A stretch of 8,609 nucleotides of DNA, taken from Methanobacteriota archaeon. GTDB lineage: Archaea; Thermoplasmatota; E2; DHVEG-1. Location: positions 1 through 8,609 of the forward strand of contig CAIYYQ010000365.1 of NCBI GenBank assembly GCA_903930505.1, read 5' to 3'. Each line of letters opens with the position of its first letter. Within the stretch, counting starts at the first letter, position 1. A program made the position numbers and the translations under genes. The notes beneath the pieces were generated by a model. It saw nothing but the letters and a program-made list of their open reading frames with translations. It did not search any database and was not told the origin of the DNA. Below are positions 1-6,479 of the stretch, one piece after another.

Positions 1-1
1 C

Positions 2-268
2 GGCATGATAAAAGCACTTGAAAAACGCCCAATCAATCGAGAAAAAATAGATGAAGCTCTCGATTGCATCGAAGAAAAAATACGACGACTTGGACATGAA
101 GAAATACCCACATCCACCATTGGAGAATTCGTCATGGACTGCCTCAAAGATCTTGACCAAGTTGCCTACATCAGGTTCGCCTCGGTGTACCGATCGTTCA
201 CCGACGTGACATCATTCGAACAAGAGGTAAAAAACCTCGCAGAAGAACAAACAACAGAGGAGAGATGA
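2..268 (+). CDS. nrdR: Transcriptional repressor NrdR, C-terminal part (5' end outside window)
   Basis: This is the 3' portion of a gene that enters from the left edge; the frame is open from base 2, so the ATG at base 5 is probably an internal Met. The 88 visible codons match the end of the ATP-cone domain and tail of NrdR: a KRPINREKIDEAL stretch, then a helix-rich segment, then the hallmark VAYIRFASVYRSF motif about 25 residues before the end. NrdR is normally about 150 residues with an N-terminal zinc ribbon, so that DNA-binding half lies outside the window. The family senses ATP/dATP and represses ribonucleotide reductase genes. Its position directly before nrdD, with the nrdD ribosome binding site inside its last codons, supports this and suggests translational coupling. 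The alternative, a stand-alone ATP-cone protein, cannot be excluded without the missing N-terminus. Confidence 0.85.
   Translation, partial: GMIKALEKRPINREKIDEALDCIEEKIRRLGHEEIPTSTIGEFVMDCLKDLDQVAYIRFASVYRSFTDVTSFEQEVKNLAEEQTTEER
257..264 (+). promoter_or_regulatory. Ribosome binding site for nrdD inside the nrdR 3' end
   Basis: GAGGAGAG lies 10 bases before the ATG at 275 and overlaps the last codons of nrdR. It complements the archaeal 16S rRNA 3' end and supports the chosen nrdD start and coupling of the two genes. Confidence 0.6.
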
Positions 269-274
269 AAATCT

Positions 275-2413
275 ATGATACGAAAAATAAAAAAACGAGA
301 TGGAACAATTGCAGACTTTAACCCTGTGAAAATAACTGATGCAATCTGGAAAGCAGCACAAGCAGTCGGCGGCAAAGACTATGCAAAAGCTTCACTACTA
401 ACGGAAAAAGTCCTAGCTTTACTAGAAAAAGAACAAAAACGTGGAGAAATCCTAACAGTTGAACAAGTACAAGATATTGTAGAAAAAGTCATCATTGAAT
501 CAGGTCATGCAAAGACCGCAAAAGCCTACATCCTCTACCGTAAACAACATCAAGATATGCGAGAAATCGGTGGTCTGCTCAAAGACATCGATGTCGTCGA
601 TGGATATCTCAGTATGATGGATTGGAAGGTAAATGAAAACAGCAACATGAGCTATTCCCTTCAAGGATTGAATGTGTATGCGACTGAGAACATCATCTCT
701 CATTACTGGCTTAATAAGATTTACCCTCCAGAAATCGGGGATGCACATACGAAAGGAGTTTTTCACATCCATGATTTGGGAACCCTCGGGGCATATTGTG
801 TTGGCTGGGATCTCAAAGACCTGTTGCTTCTTGGATTCAAAGGGGTTGCAGGAAAAATTGAAAGCAAACCAGCAAAACACTTCAGCACCGCACTCATGCA
901 GATCGTAAACTATCTCTATACGTTGCAGGGTGAGGCGGCTGGTGCGCAGGCTCTCTCCAATTTTGATAGTTTACTAGCTCCCTTTATCGACAGAGACAGC
1001 CTGAACTATGATCAAGTGAAACAAGAAATGCAGAAGTTCATGTTTAATATGAATGTACCAACACGAGTCGGATTCCAAAGTCCCTTCACCAACATCACGA
1101 TGGATCTTACCGTCCCAAGCTACATGAATGAGGAACCCGCAATAATAGGAGGCGAACTTACCGATAATAACTATAGTGAATACACTGACGAAATGGACAT
1201 GATCAACCACTCATTCGCAGAGATTATGTATGATGGAGATGCGAAAGGACGACCCTTTACATTCCCGATACCAACCTATAATATCACGAAGGAATTCAAA
1301 TGGAACAACGATGGACTCGAACCTTTGTGGGATATGACTGCGAAATACGGTATTCCCTATTTTAGTAACTTCATTAACAGCGACATGAAACCGGATGATG
1401 CCAGGAGTATGTGCTGTAGATTGCGCTTGGACAACCGAGAACTCCGAAAACGTGGTGGCGGCCTCTTTGGTGCTAATCCTAAAACCGGTTCCATCGGTGT
1501 TGTCACTCTGAATATGCCGCGGATCGGATATCTTGCAAAAGATGATACTGATTTTTTCGAACGTCTTGATACAACCATGGTGCTTGCAAAACAAAGCCTT
1601 GAGATCAAAAGAGATGTTATCGAAAATCTGACCACGAGCGGGTTACATCCATACTCAAAGTTCTATCTTTCTGATGTCCACAAAACCTTTGGGGAATACT
1701 GGAAGAATCATTTCTCCACGATCGGTCTCATCGGCATGAATGATGCCTTGTTGAACTTCATGGAGAAAAGCATCGCAGATAAAGACGGAAAACAGTTTGC
1801 AGAGAAAACCCTTGACTACATACGCAAACGCATCGCTGATTTCCAAGAGGAAACCGGGAATATTTTCAACCTTGAGGCAACACCTGGTGAGGGTACAAGT
1901 TATCGTCTTGCGCGGATTGACAAGATTGAATACCCTGAGATTCGGATATATAACCAGGAGATGTACAAAAACAACGGCGACAAGGTGGAACCCTACTATA
2001 CAAACTCTACGCAACTACCTGTGGGATATACTTCTGACGTTTTTGAAGCACTTGATCTGCAGGATTCACTACAGACGAAATATACTGGTGGTACGGTCTT
2101 ACACATCTTCCTTGGCGAAGAATCTCCCTCTCCTTCAGCAACAAAAAAACTCGTGCGAAAGATTGCAGAAAACTATACGCTTCCGTATTACACGGTTACT
2201 CCGACGTTTAGCGTCTGCCCGGATCATGGGTATCTTGCTGGTGAGCATCAACACTGTCCGATATGTCAAGGTGAAAAGAAAACAACAGAATGCGAGGTGT
2301 ACTCCCGGGTGGTTGGGTACATACGACCAGTGAAACAGTGGAACAAAGGCAAACAGCAGGAGTTCAGAGACAGGAAAACCTTTGATATGAAGGAAAAAAT
2401 AGTTGCAGTATAA
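275..2413 (+). CDS. nrdD: Anaerobic (class III) ribonucleoside-triphosphate reductase NrdD
   Basis: A 712-residue oxygen-sensitive glycyl radical enzyme that reduces ribonucleotides to deoxyribonucleotides in the cytoplasm. Residues 1-90 form an ATP-cone, the allosteric activity site (IRKIKKRDGTIADFNPVKI). The ten-stranded barrel follows, with HIHDL at 164-168, Cys175 in AYCVGWDL and FNMNVPTRVGFQ at 257-268. The finger loop has SMCCRLRLD at 378-386, where Cys380/Cys381 supply the catalytic thiyl position. Near the C-terminus a probable zinc site uses Cys648, His651, Cys661 and Cys664, with Cys673 nearby. The radical glycine is Gly681 in RVVGYIRP, followed by the usual WNKGKQQEF tail. Length and motifs resemble the Thermotoga-type enzymes, and no intein is present. 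It sits 6 bases after nrdR and 15 before nrdG, its activase, so the three are almost certainly one operon. Its own promoter is upstream of the window. Confidence 0.97.
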   Translation: MIRKIKKRDGTIADFNPVKITDAIWKAAQAVGGKDYAKASLLTEKVLALLEKEQKRGEILTVEQVQDIVEKVIIESGHAKTAKAYILYRKQHQDMREIGGLLKDIDVVDGYLSMMDWKVNENSNMSYSLQGLNVYATENIISHYWLNKIYPPEIGDAHTKGVFHIHDLGTLGAYCVGWDLKDLLLLGFKGVAGKIESKPAKHFSTALMQIVNYLYTLQGEAAGAQALSNFDSLLAPFIDRDSLNYDQVKQEMQKFMFNMNVPTRVGFQSPFTNITMDLTVPSYMNEEPAIIGGELTDNNYSEYTDEMDMINHSFAEIMYDGDAKGRPFTFPIPTYNITKEFKWNNDGLEPLWDMTAKYGIPYFSNFINSDMKPDDARSMCCRLRLDNRELRKRGGGLFGANPKTGSIGVVTLNMPRIGYLAKDDTDFFERLDTTMVLAKQSLEIKRDVIENLTTSGLHPYSKFYLSDVHKTFGEYWKNHFSTIGLIGMNDALLNFMEKSIADKDGKQFAEKTLDYIRKRIADFQEETGNIFNLEATPGEGTSYRLARIDKIEYPEIRIYNQEMYKNNGDKVEPYYTNSTQLPVGYTSDVFEALDLQDSLQTKYTGGTVLHIFLGEESPSPSATKKLVRKIAENYTLPYYTVTPTFSVCPDHGYLAGEHQHCPICQGEKKTTECEVYSRVVGYIRPVKQWNKGKQQEFRDRKTFDMKEKIVAV

Positions 2414-2421
2414 AAACCAAA

Positions 2422-2427
2422 GAGGTG
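2422..2427 (+). promoter_or_regulatory. Ribosome binding site that bears on the nrdG start
   Basis: GAGGTG ends one base before the ATG at 2429 and four bases before a second in-frame ATG at 2432. The spacing is tight for the first ATG and better for the second, so the true protein may be one residue shorter than the longest reading. Confidence 0.5.
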
Positions 2428-2428
2428 T

Positions 2429-3124
2429 ATGATGATCATCGGTGGTCTGCAGAAGACATCCCTTCTGGATTACCCGGATTGCATTAGTGCAATCATCTGG
2501 ACACAGGGATGTAACTTTCGCTGTCCGTTCTGCTACAATAAATCCCTCATCCTCGAAAAAACAAAAGGCATCCCTGAGGATGAACTTTTTTCTTTTTTAG
2601 AGAAGCGACAAGGCATGATCGAAGGAGTCGTAGTCTCTGGTGGGGAACCACTCATACAGCCAGATATCGTTGAATTTATTACAAAAATCAAACAGCGTGG
2701 GTACCTTGTGAAAATTGATACGAATGGGAGCTGCCCTGAGAAACTAAAGGATCTTTTGGAGAAAAGACTTGTGGACTACGTCGCGATGGATGTAAAAGCA
2801 CCAAAAGGGAAATACCCGCAGCTTACTGGAGTGAAACCAGATGTAGCTTTAGTTGAACAATCCATTACGTTGATCAAAGATAAAGCACCAATGTATGAAT
2901 TCAAAACCACGGTTGTACCTGAGTTGTTAAAAAAAGAAGATGTCGTTGAGATCTCGAAATGGATCAAAGGAGCAAAACGCTACTATCTGCAGCAGTTCAA
3001 ACATGATGTGCCGCTACTTTCTGCGAAACTGGAGCGTCTGCAACCGTATACAAAGGAACAGCTGCTTGAAATCGCACAAGCAGTACAACAATATGTGGAA
3101 TGCTGTACGGTACGCGGCGTCTAA
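2429..3124 (+). CDS. nrdG: Anaerobic ribonucleotide reductase activating protein (radical SAM) NrdG
   Basis: A 231-residue radical S-adenosylmethionine enzyme that installs the glycyl radical on NrdD using a reduced [4Fe-4S] cluster. The cluster motif is Cys28-x3-Cys32-x2-Cys35 (GCNFRCPFCYN). The SAM-binding GGEP is at 71-74 in VVVSGGEPLIQ. The DTNG strand at about 97-100 and the DVKAP segment near 120 match the NrdG2/pyruvate-formate-lyase-activase-like branch. The N-terminal GGLQKTSLLDYPD is also characteristic of that subfamily. It follows nrdD by 15 bases with its own ribosome binding site, and the start may be 2429 or 2432. Its stop lies 11 bases from the stop of the convergent alkylation repair gene. 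Assignment to activation of the adjacent NrdD is based on operon context and family; general radical-SAM identity is certain. Confidence 0.95.
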   Translation: MMIIGGLQKTSLLDYPDCISAIIWTQGCNFRCPFCYNKSLILEKTKGIPEDELFSFLEKRQGMIEGVVVSGGEPLIQPDIVEFITKIKQRGYLVKIDTNGSCPEKLKDLLEKRLVDYVAMDVKAPKGKYPQLTGVKPDVALVEQSITLIKDKAPMYEFKTTVVPELLKKEDVVEISKWIKGAKRYYLQQFKHDVPLLSAKLERLQPYTKEQLLEIAQAVQQYVECCTVRGV

Positions 3125-3129
3125 CACGC

Positions 3130-3153
3130 AAAAAATCAGTGTTTTTTCTTTTT
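3130..3153. terminator. Candidate bidirectional terminator between nrdG and the alkD-like gene
   Basis: A run of six A (3130-3135) and a run of six T (3142-3147) flank a 6-base loop, with a further CTTTTT to 3153. On the plus strand the T tracts could end nrd transcripts, and on the minus strand the A run reads as T6 just beyond the stop codon of the convergent gene. It overlaps the last lysine codons of that gene. Archaeal termination at oligo-T tracts makes this plausible; the hairpin itself is weak, being only A-T pairs. Confidence 0.4.
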
Positions 3154-3822
3154 GAGTCTCATCTGAACTTTGTCACTCTGTAGTTCCCGTAGTGCATCGT
3201 GGGCAATCCAGCGTGCAGATTTCGAAGAAATTTTTTGGATTTCTTCTGAAAGTTGTATTGTTTTTTTGTTGAGATATATGTTTCGTTTTCCGGTATTTCT
3301 CAGAGCCCAGTTCACAGCTTTTTTTACATAATTTCGTTCATCAACAGCATATGCTTTGATCAAAGGAAAGGCATTCTCAAACTTTTTATCATCGGCTGTT
3401 TTATCATGTACAGCAAGACCAGCAAGTAACGAAAATGCAGCGCGTCTCACAAATTCCTCATCTCGTTTAGCCCATTCAAACACCTTTTCCCATGCAAACT
3501 TGGTTTCATCAAACAAACTAGTACATGCCTGATCACACACATCCCAAGAATCAAAATCCATTGCCCATGCATCCATTTGTTCACTGGTCACTTTTTCAGG
3601 GTCATCAATAAACACAGCAAGCAGACGAGCATCATGGATACCTGAGTCCCATAACTGTAACGCAAGATCATGGTTTATACCGATTTCTTTAGCCAACGGT
3701 CTGAGCTGATAAATAGAAACACCAAAATTGTTCTTCTGATTGATTCCGTATCGTGCCATTCCCTTTATTGCCTCAGGATCAGAAAGTGATTTGAGTTTTG
3801 TGATGATTTCTTCGTATTTCAT
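3136..3822 (-). CDS. DNA alkylation repair protein, AlkD-like HEAT-repeat glycosylase family
   Basis: A 228-residue all-helical protein of the AlkD-like DNA alkylation repair family, whose characterised members excise positively charged N3/N7-alkylpurines without flipping the base. Family signatures are GMARYGI near 21-27, GVSIYQLRPLAKEIG at 34-48, LALQLWDSGIHDARLLA at 53-69, FDSWDVCDQ at 90-98, FVRRAAFSLLA at 124-134 and VKKAVNWALRNTGKRN at 166-181. Trp93 and Asp97 have the spacing of the AlkD catalytic Trp/Asp pair; Arg126/Arg127 and Trp172 are likely equivalents of the DNA-contacting Arg and Trp. The frame extends upstream to an ATG at 3843 and a GTG at 3849, but family members usually start at the M-(K/T)-YEE sequence at 3822, and the nearest TATA-like element also favours it. 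The C-terminus is a basic KKKKH tail. Substrate is inferred from family only. Confidence 0.88.
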   Translation of the reverse strand: MKYEEIITKLKSLSDPEAIKGMARYGINQKNNFGVSIYQLRPLAKEIGINHDLALQLWDSGIHDARLLAVFIDDPEKVTSEQMDAWAMDFDSWDVCDQACTSLFDETKFAWEKVFEWAKRDEEFVRRAAFSLLAGLAVHDKTADDKKFENAFPLIKAYAVDERNYVKKAVNWALRNTGKRNIYLNKKTIQLSEEIQKISSKSARWIAHDALRELQSDKVQMRLKKKKH

Positions 3823-3852
3823 AAAATTAAATCCAATATCCATATTCACGAA

Positions 3853-3868
3853 AAATATTAAATAAATA
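3853..3868 (-). promoter_or_regulatory. TATA-like promoter element for the alkD-like gene
   Basis: Read on the minus strand, this is an uninterrupted AT stretch (TATTTATTTAATATTT). It is centred about 38 bases before the ATG at 3822, giving a predicted transcription start near 3835 and a short leader. This would leave the upstream GTG at 3849 untranscribed, which is part of the reason for choosing 3822. Confidence 0.35.
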
Positions 3869-3890
3869 TCGAATCCAAAAAATGGATGAA

Positions 3891-3900
3891 ATAAATAAAT
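3891..3900 (+). promoter_or_regulatory. TATA-like promoter element for trxR
   Basis: ATAAATAAAT lies about 48 bases before the trxR ATG. A start of transcription some 25 bases on would leave a leader of about 20 bases that contains the GGTGAGG ribosome binding site at 3932-3938. The reverse complement could also serve the divergent repair gene. Confidence 0.4.
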
Positions 3901-3942
3901 AGGGATATCATGATAAACAACATAAAAACTTGGTGAGGAACC

Positions 3943-4863
3943 ATGGACTATGAACTCGCAATCATCGGCGCAGGACCTGCGGGGTATTCTGCTGGAATCT
4001 ATGCAGTACGGTCCGGGATAAAAACTGTTTTGTTTGATCGCGGAGATGGCGGCGGGCGCGCTATGCTTTCTCCTAAAGTAGAAAACTATGCTGGATTCGA
4101 ATCAATACCTGGCATGGAACTCATGGAGAAAATGAAGCATCATGCCAGTAAATACGTTGATTTTCATTTTTATGAAGAAGTAAAAACCATCAAACAATCA
4201 AATAAGAAATTTCAGATTACCACAGAAAAAAACACATACCATGTTGGTGCGATTATCTTCTGCACCGGCACCGAACATAAAACCCTTAACATTCCAGGAG
4301 AAACAGAATTTCTCGGAAAAGGCGTTTCATACTGTGCTACCTGCGACGGGTTTTTCTTCAAAGGAAAAACCGCTGTGGTTATCGGCGGAGGAAACACTGC
4401 AGTGATGGAAGCAATCTTTTTAAAACAACTCGGCTGCAAAGATGTTTTCCTTATTCACCGTCGAGATCAGCTTCGTGCAGAGAAAATCTATGAGGATGAA
4501 GCAAGACAAAAACAGATTCATATCATGTTGAATACCGCAGTTGATGCCATCAACGGAGATACAAAGGTTCGCTCTCTCACGCTGACCGATACTATCGCAG
4601 GAAAAACCTCAACGCAGATGGTTGACGGTGTGTTTATCTCTGTGGGTGAAACACCGCAGAACACCCTTGCGAAACAATTAAACATTCAACTCAATGAAGA
4701 TGGATATATCGTGGTGGATCGACAACAGCGGACAAACATCAAAGGAGTCTATGCTGCAGGAGATATCACTGGTGGTGTTCGACAAATTATTACTGCGTGT
4801 GCACAGGGTGCTGTCGCTGCGCTTTCTTCAACAGAGGTGTTGGGGAAAAAATATCCTTACTAA
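3943..4863 (+). CDS. trxR: Thioredoxin reductase (NADPH-type, FAD flavoprotein)
   Basis: A 306-residue low-molecular-weight thioredoxin reductase that passes electrons from NAD(P)H through FAD to a thioredoxin or glutaredoxin-like partner. Visible motifs in order are the FAD-binding GAGPAG (9-14), VENYAGF (46-52), the redox-active Cys131-Ala-Thr-Cys134, the nucleotide-binding GGGNTA (148-153), HRRDQLRAEK (172-181) and the second FAD motif YAAGDI (270-275). HRR plus the following Arg is the usual 2'-phosphate recognition pattern, so NADPH rather than NADH use is likely, unlike some archaeal homologues that have lost it. Length is normal for the family. GGTGAGG at 3932-3938 sits 4 bases before the ATG and fixes the start. 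It is transcribed away from the repair gene with its own promoter. No thioredoxin is encoded in the window; a role in recycling NrdD is possible given the neighbourhood. Confidence 0.95.
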   Translation: MDYELAIIGAGPAGYSAGIYAVRSGIKTVLFDRGDGGGRAMLSPKVENYAGFESIPGMELMEKMKHHASKYVDFHFYEEVKTIKQSNKKFQITTEKNTYHVGAIIFCTGTEHKTLNIPGETEFLGKGVSYCATCDGFFFKGKTAVVIGGGNTAVMEAIFLKQLGCKDVFLIHRRDQLRAEKIYEDEARQKQIHIMLNTAVDAINGDTKVRSLTLTDTIAGKTSTQMVDGVFISVGETPQNTLAKQLNIQLNEDGYIVVDRQQRTNIKGVYAAGDITGGVRQIITACAQGAVAALSSTEVLGKKYPY

Positions 4864-4870
4864 ATATATT

Positions 4871-4947
4871 ATCTGCTGGGTGTAGCCGTATACTTCTTTG
4901 CACTTCCGGTAAAACGAAAAATTTTTTAGAGTTTGAAGTCATAAGTA
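4871..4947 (+). repeat. Dispersed intergenic repeat, copy 1 (subtype A, most degenerate)
   Basis: It begins 8 bases after the trxR stop, in the convergent gap before the arsR-like gene. The conserved start is CTGCTGGGTGTAG, then CCGTA and CTTCTTTGCA, then a CACTTCCGGTAAAAC segment, an A/T-rich ATTTTTT tract and the 3' end GAAGTCATAAGTA. One G is missing from the AGGC arm and the opposite arm has drifted, so the short hairpin seen in copies 2 and 3 is weakened. Confidence 0.8.
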
Positions 4948-4987
4948 CGGGATAAAATAACGAAATATTAAAGGGATTCCATCTTTT

Positions 4988-5487
4988 TCATAATTTTGAA
5001 ATTTTATTCTTCTTGGATTTCTGTATCATGATTACTATTGATATAATGAAAAGTATGAAACATCCAATCGTTATACCTAAAACAATTGGATTGAAATTTT
5101 TATTATTTGGTTCGATAGATCTTGTTATTTCTACCGGGGTAAGAATGGTTTGCATGATGGTTATTAATCCTACGATTCCTATTGTTAATGTGACAATTGT
5201 GGTACTAAAAAGGATTACTACTTTTGTATTTTCCGGATGAATCAGGCTTGCTCCTTTCCAGGACAATGAATAATAGACCCATTTATGTCCTTCACGTTCA
5301 TGTCTTTTTACAAAACCAGATTCAAAAGTTTTTCAAGATGTTCATGAAGTGTCATCTCATGAAGATTTGTTACTTTGCTTATATCTTTCAAATTCATCTT
5401 TTTCCCATCAAGAGCTTTCAATATTTCTAATCGTGTCTCTGAAGCAAGAACTTTGAAATCTGTAATCCCTAATGTCACTTTTGTCAT
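4988..5487 (-). pseudogene. ArsR-type winged-helix regulator with two C-terminal membrane helices, broken by a frameshift
   Basis: Two adjacent minus-strand frames together form one recognisable protein. The first runs from the ATG at 5485-5487 for 59 codons to a TAA at 5308-5310 and encodes an ArsR-type helix-turn-helix: VLASETRLEILKALDGKKMN, then LKDISKVTNLHEMTLHEHLEKL. After about residue 54 the sense continues in another frame as ESGFVKRHEREGHKWVYYSL, a typical winged-helix wing. It then runs through two hydrophobic helices (VVILFSTTIVTLTIGIVGL and VLGITIGCFILFIISIVIM) to a basic KSKKNKISKL tail ending at 4988. Restoring one base near 5324-5332, where the minus strand reads AAAAACTTTTG, gives a single protein of about 166 residues. 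Membrane-tethered ArsR-like regulators of this layout are common in archaea. The break could be real or a homopolymer sequencing error. Its ligand is unknown; the divergent exported genes are likely targets. Confidence 0.75.
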
Positions 5488-5495
5488 AGTTTATA

Positions 5496-5510
5496 CAATA
5501 AGTATTATTG
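5496..5510. promoter_or_regulatory. Inverted repeat, candidate operator of the arsR-like gene
   Basis: CAATAA-GTA-TTATTG is a perfect 6-base inverted repeat with a 3-base spacer. It lies 8 bases before the arsR-like ATG and just past the start predicted from its TATA box, where a bound repressor could block transcription. In such AT-rich DNA a chance palindrome is possible. Confidence 0.35.
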
Positions 5511-5534
5511 ATTATATTCTTTAATACATTCCTG

Positions 5535-5543
5535 TTTTTATAA
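5535..5543 (-). promoter_or_regulatory. TATA box of the arsR-like gene
   Basis: On the minus strand this reads TTATAAAAA, flanked by CC and CAGG, a good match to an archaeal TATA box. It is centred 52 bases before the ATG at 5487, so the leader would be about 25 bases and would include the inverted repeat at 5496-5510. Confidence 0.5.
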
Positions 5544-5569
5544 GGAAGTTCCCTTAGGTTTTCCAACCA

Positions 5570-5577
5570 TATATATA
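5570..5577 (+). promoter_or_regulatory. TATA box of the exported-protein gene pair
   Basis: TATATATA is centred about 27 bases before the GTG at 5601, so transcription would begin at or just before that codon. This predicts a leaderless message from 5601 or a leader of under 10 bases to the ATG at 5610. Confidence 0.5.
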
Positions 5578-5600
5578 GTGTCAAGAACACATCGTATATT

Positions 5601-6026
5601 GTGATAAAAATGAAAACACAAAAAACAAAAATAATTGGAATGACGCTGGTGATGATCGTTGTTATAGAGACAAGTTCTTTGATTGGACTTGCAACACTAA
5701 TAAATGCAAATAGCGAAGAAGAACCATTATCTGTTGAGGAACAACTATACACAGGAACTGGATCAATTGTCATAGTTGATTGTGGAACAAATGGCTATTA
5801 CGTTGGAATTAGCTATGACTCGGTTACACCTAATTTAGATTGGAAATATGGGTTATTAATTCCAATCGATTGTGTACCATCAGAATTTAATCAGATTGAA
5901 TCAAATGGGATGCAAATAAGGTTTACTTTTAGAATAGCAAAAGATCCAAACGTTCCGATTAATGGTGAACTAATAACTAGATCAGATCTACTAATAGACC
6001 TATTAGAAATAGAAAAAATGGGTTAG
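5601..6026 (+). CDS. Small exported or membrane-anchored protein of unknown function
   Basis: The product is 141 residues if read from the GTG at 5601, or 138 from the ATG at 5610, which gives a cleaner MKTQKTK start. I do not recognise the family. The N-terminus is a signal peptide or anchor: a lysine-rich stretch followed by IIGMTLVMIVVIETSSLIGLAT, then an acidic NSEEEPLSVEEQ linker. The remaining 90 or so residues look beta-rich, with two cysteines (VDCGTNGYYVGISYD and PIDCVPSEF) that could form a disulfide outside the cell. No transmembrane segment follows the signal region. It is divergent from the arsR-like regulator across a 113-base promoter region, and 16 bases before a second exported gene, so the two probably form an operon under that regulator. 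The reading frame is intact. Confidence 0.65.
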   Translation: MIKMKTQKTKIIGMTLVMIVVIETSSLIGLATLINANSEEEPLSVEEQLYTGTGSIVIVDCGTNGYYVGISYDSVTPNLDWKYGLLIPIDCVPSEFNQIESNGMQIRFTFRIAKDPNVPINGELITRSDLLIDLLEIEKMG

Positions 6027-6031
6027 GAAAC

Positions 6032-6036
6032 GGTGA
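6032..6036 (+). promoter_or_regulatory. Ribosome binding site supporting a start at 6043
   Basis: GGTGA stands 6 bases before the ATG at 6043. No comparable site precedes the ATGs at 6079 and 6082. It therefore argues that translation was meant to begin at 6043, upstream of the in-frame TGA at 6076-6078. Confidence 0.5.
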
Positions 6037-6042
6037 AACAAC

Positions 6043-6417
6043 ATGAATTTAAAAAAACAACTTGAAAAAAATTGTTGAATGATGCTGGTGATAACGACTA
6101 TTACTGGAATAACAGCTATAGCCGGACCTTCTGTTTTATCAGGGTTCCATAGTATGGATCCTAACTTTTATGGAAATCCTCTAATTCCTATAGATGACGA
6201 AACAGAAAATATGACTTATGGTGATAGAGAAAACCAAAATGATACTGTTCAGTTCATCAATGAAACAATATCTCAACAAGAATTGGACGCGGGATGGTAC
6301 TATGGAGATCTGAATCAAAAGAAATTTGGAACGCCAGAGACATGGATTCACTGTGGGGAAGGTACAAGGAGCGCTATGTGGTTTAATCCAAATCATAACA
6401 CGTATCCTTATTGTTGA
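6043..6417 (+). pseudogene. Small exported protein of unknown function, interrupted by an in-frame TGA in the signal peptide
   Basis: From the ATG at 6043, which has a ribosome binding site, the frame reads MNLKKQLEKNC, then TGA at 6076-6078. It continues in the same frame as MMLVITTITGITAIAG and so on to the stop at 6415-6417. Together these make a textbook signal peptide: a basic n-region from the first part and a hydrophobic core from the second. Started at 6079 instead, the 112-residue product lacks the positively charged n-region. The first exported gene has closely similar DNA at the same place but with GGA (Gly) where this one has TGA, so a nonsense mutation is the simplest reading. 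Readthrough or restart at the ATG directly after the TGA is possible. The mature part is acidic and ends with GTPETWIHCGEGTRSAMWFNP and a C-terminal Cys; I do not recognise it. Confidence 0.55.
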
Positions 6418-6428
6418 ATTGCAGAGTA

Positions 6429-6460
6429 GAGACTTCTTAGATGTCTCATATTATTTTTTA
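6429..6460 (+). terminator. Candidate hairpin plus T-tract terminator after the exported genes
   Basis: GAGAC (6429-6433) and GTCTC (6443-6447) can pair around a 9-base loop, followed by TTATTTTTTA at 6451-6460. It begins 12 bases past the stop at 6417 and ends before repeat copy 2. The stem is short, so this is tentative. Confidence 0.35.
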
Positions 6461-6479
6461 AATCAATTTAATTCATATG

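Noticed and set aside
500..2333. Long open frames overlapping nrdD (500-880 minus, 974-1210 minus, 1211-1594 minus, 1655-2014 minus, 1797-2333 plus)
   Set aside because: They lie inside a confident NrdD frame, have no recognisable motifs or ribosome binding sites, and are shadows of its codons.
275..2413. Intein or intron within nrdD
   Set aside because: The 712 residues are accounted for by an ATP-cone, barrel, zinc site and glycyl radical domain with no inserted splicing motifs.
5013..5430. Plus-strand frames 5013-5240 and 5224-5430
   Set aside because: They are antisense to the regulator's membrane helices and helix-turn-helix, which make clear protein sense on the minus strand.
5408..5773. 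Minus-strand frame of 121 residues with hydrophobic stretch
   Set aside because: It reads across the first exported gene and the divergent promoter region, and its C-terminal part is an out-of-frame reading of the ArsR-type helix-turn-helix.
6076..6078. Selenocysteine recoding of the in-frame TGA
   Set aside because: The codon falls in a signal peptide rather than a redox site, the neighbouring gene has Gly there, and no SECIS-like structure was recognised.
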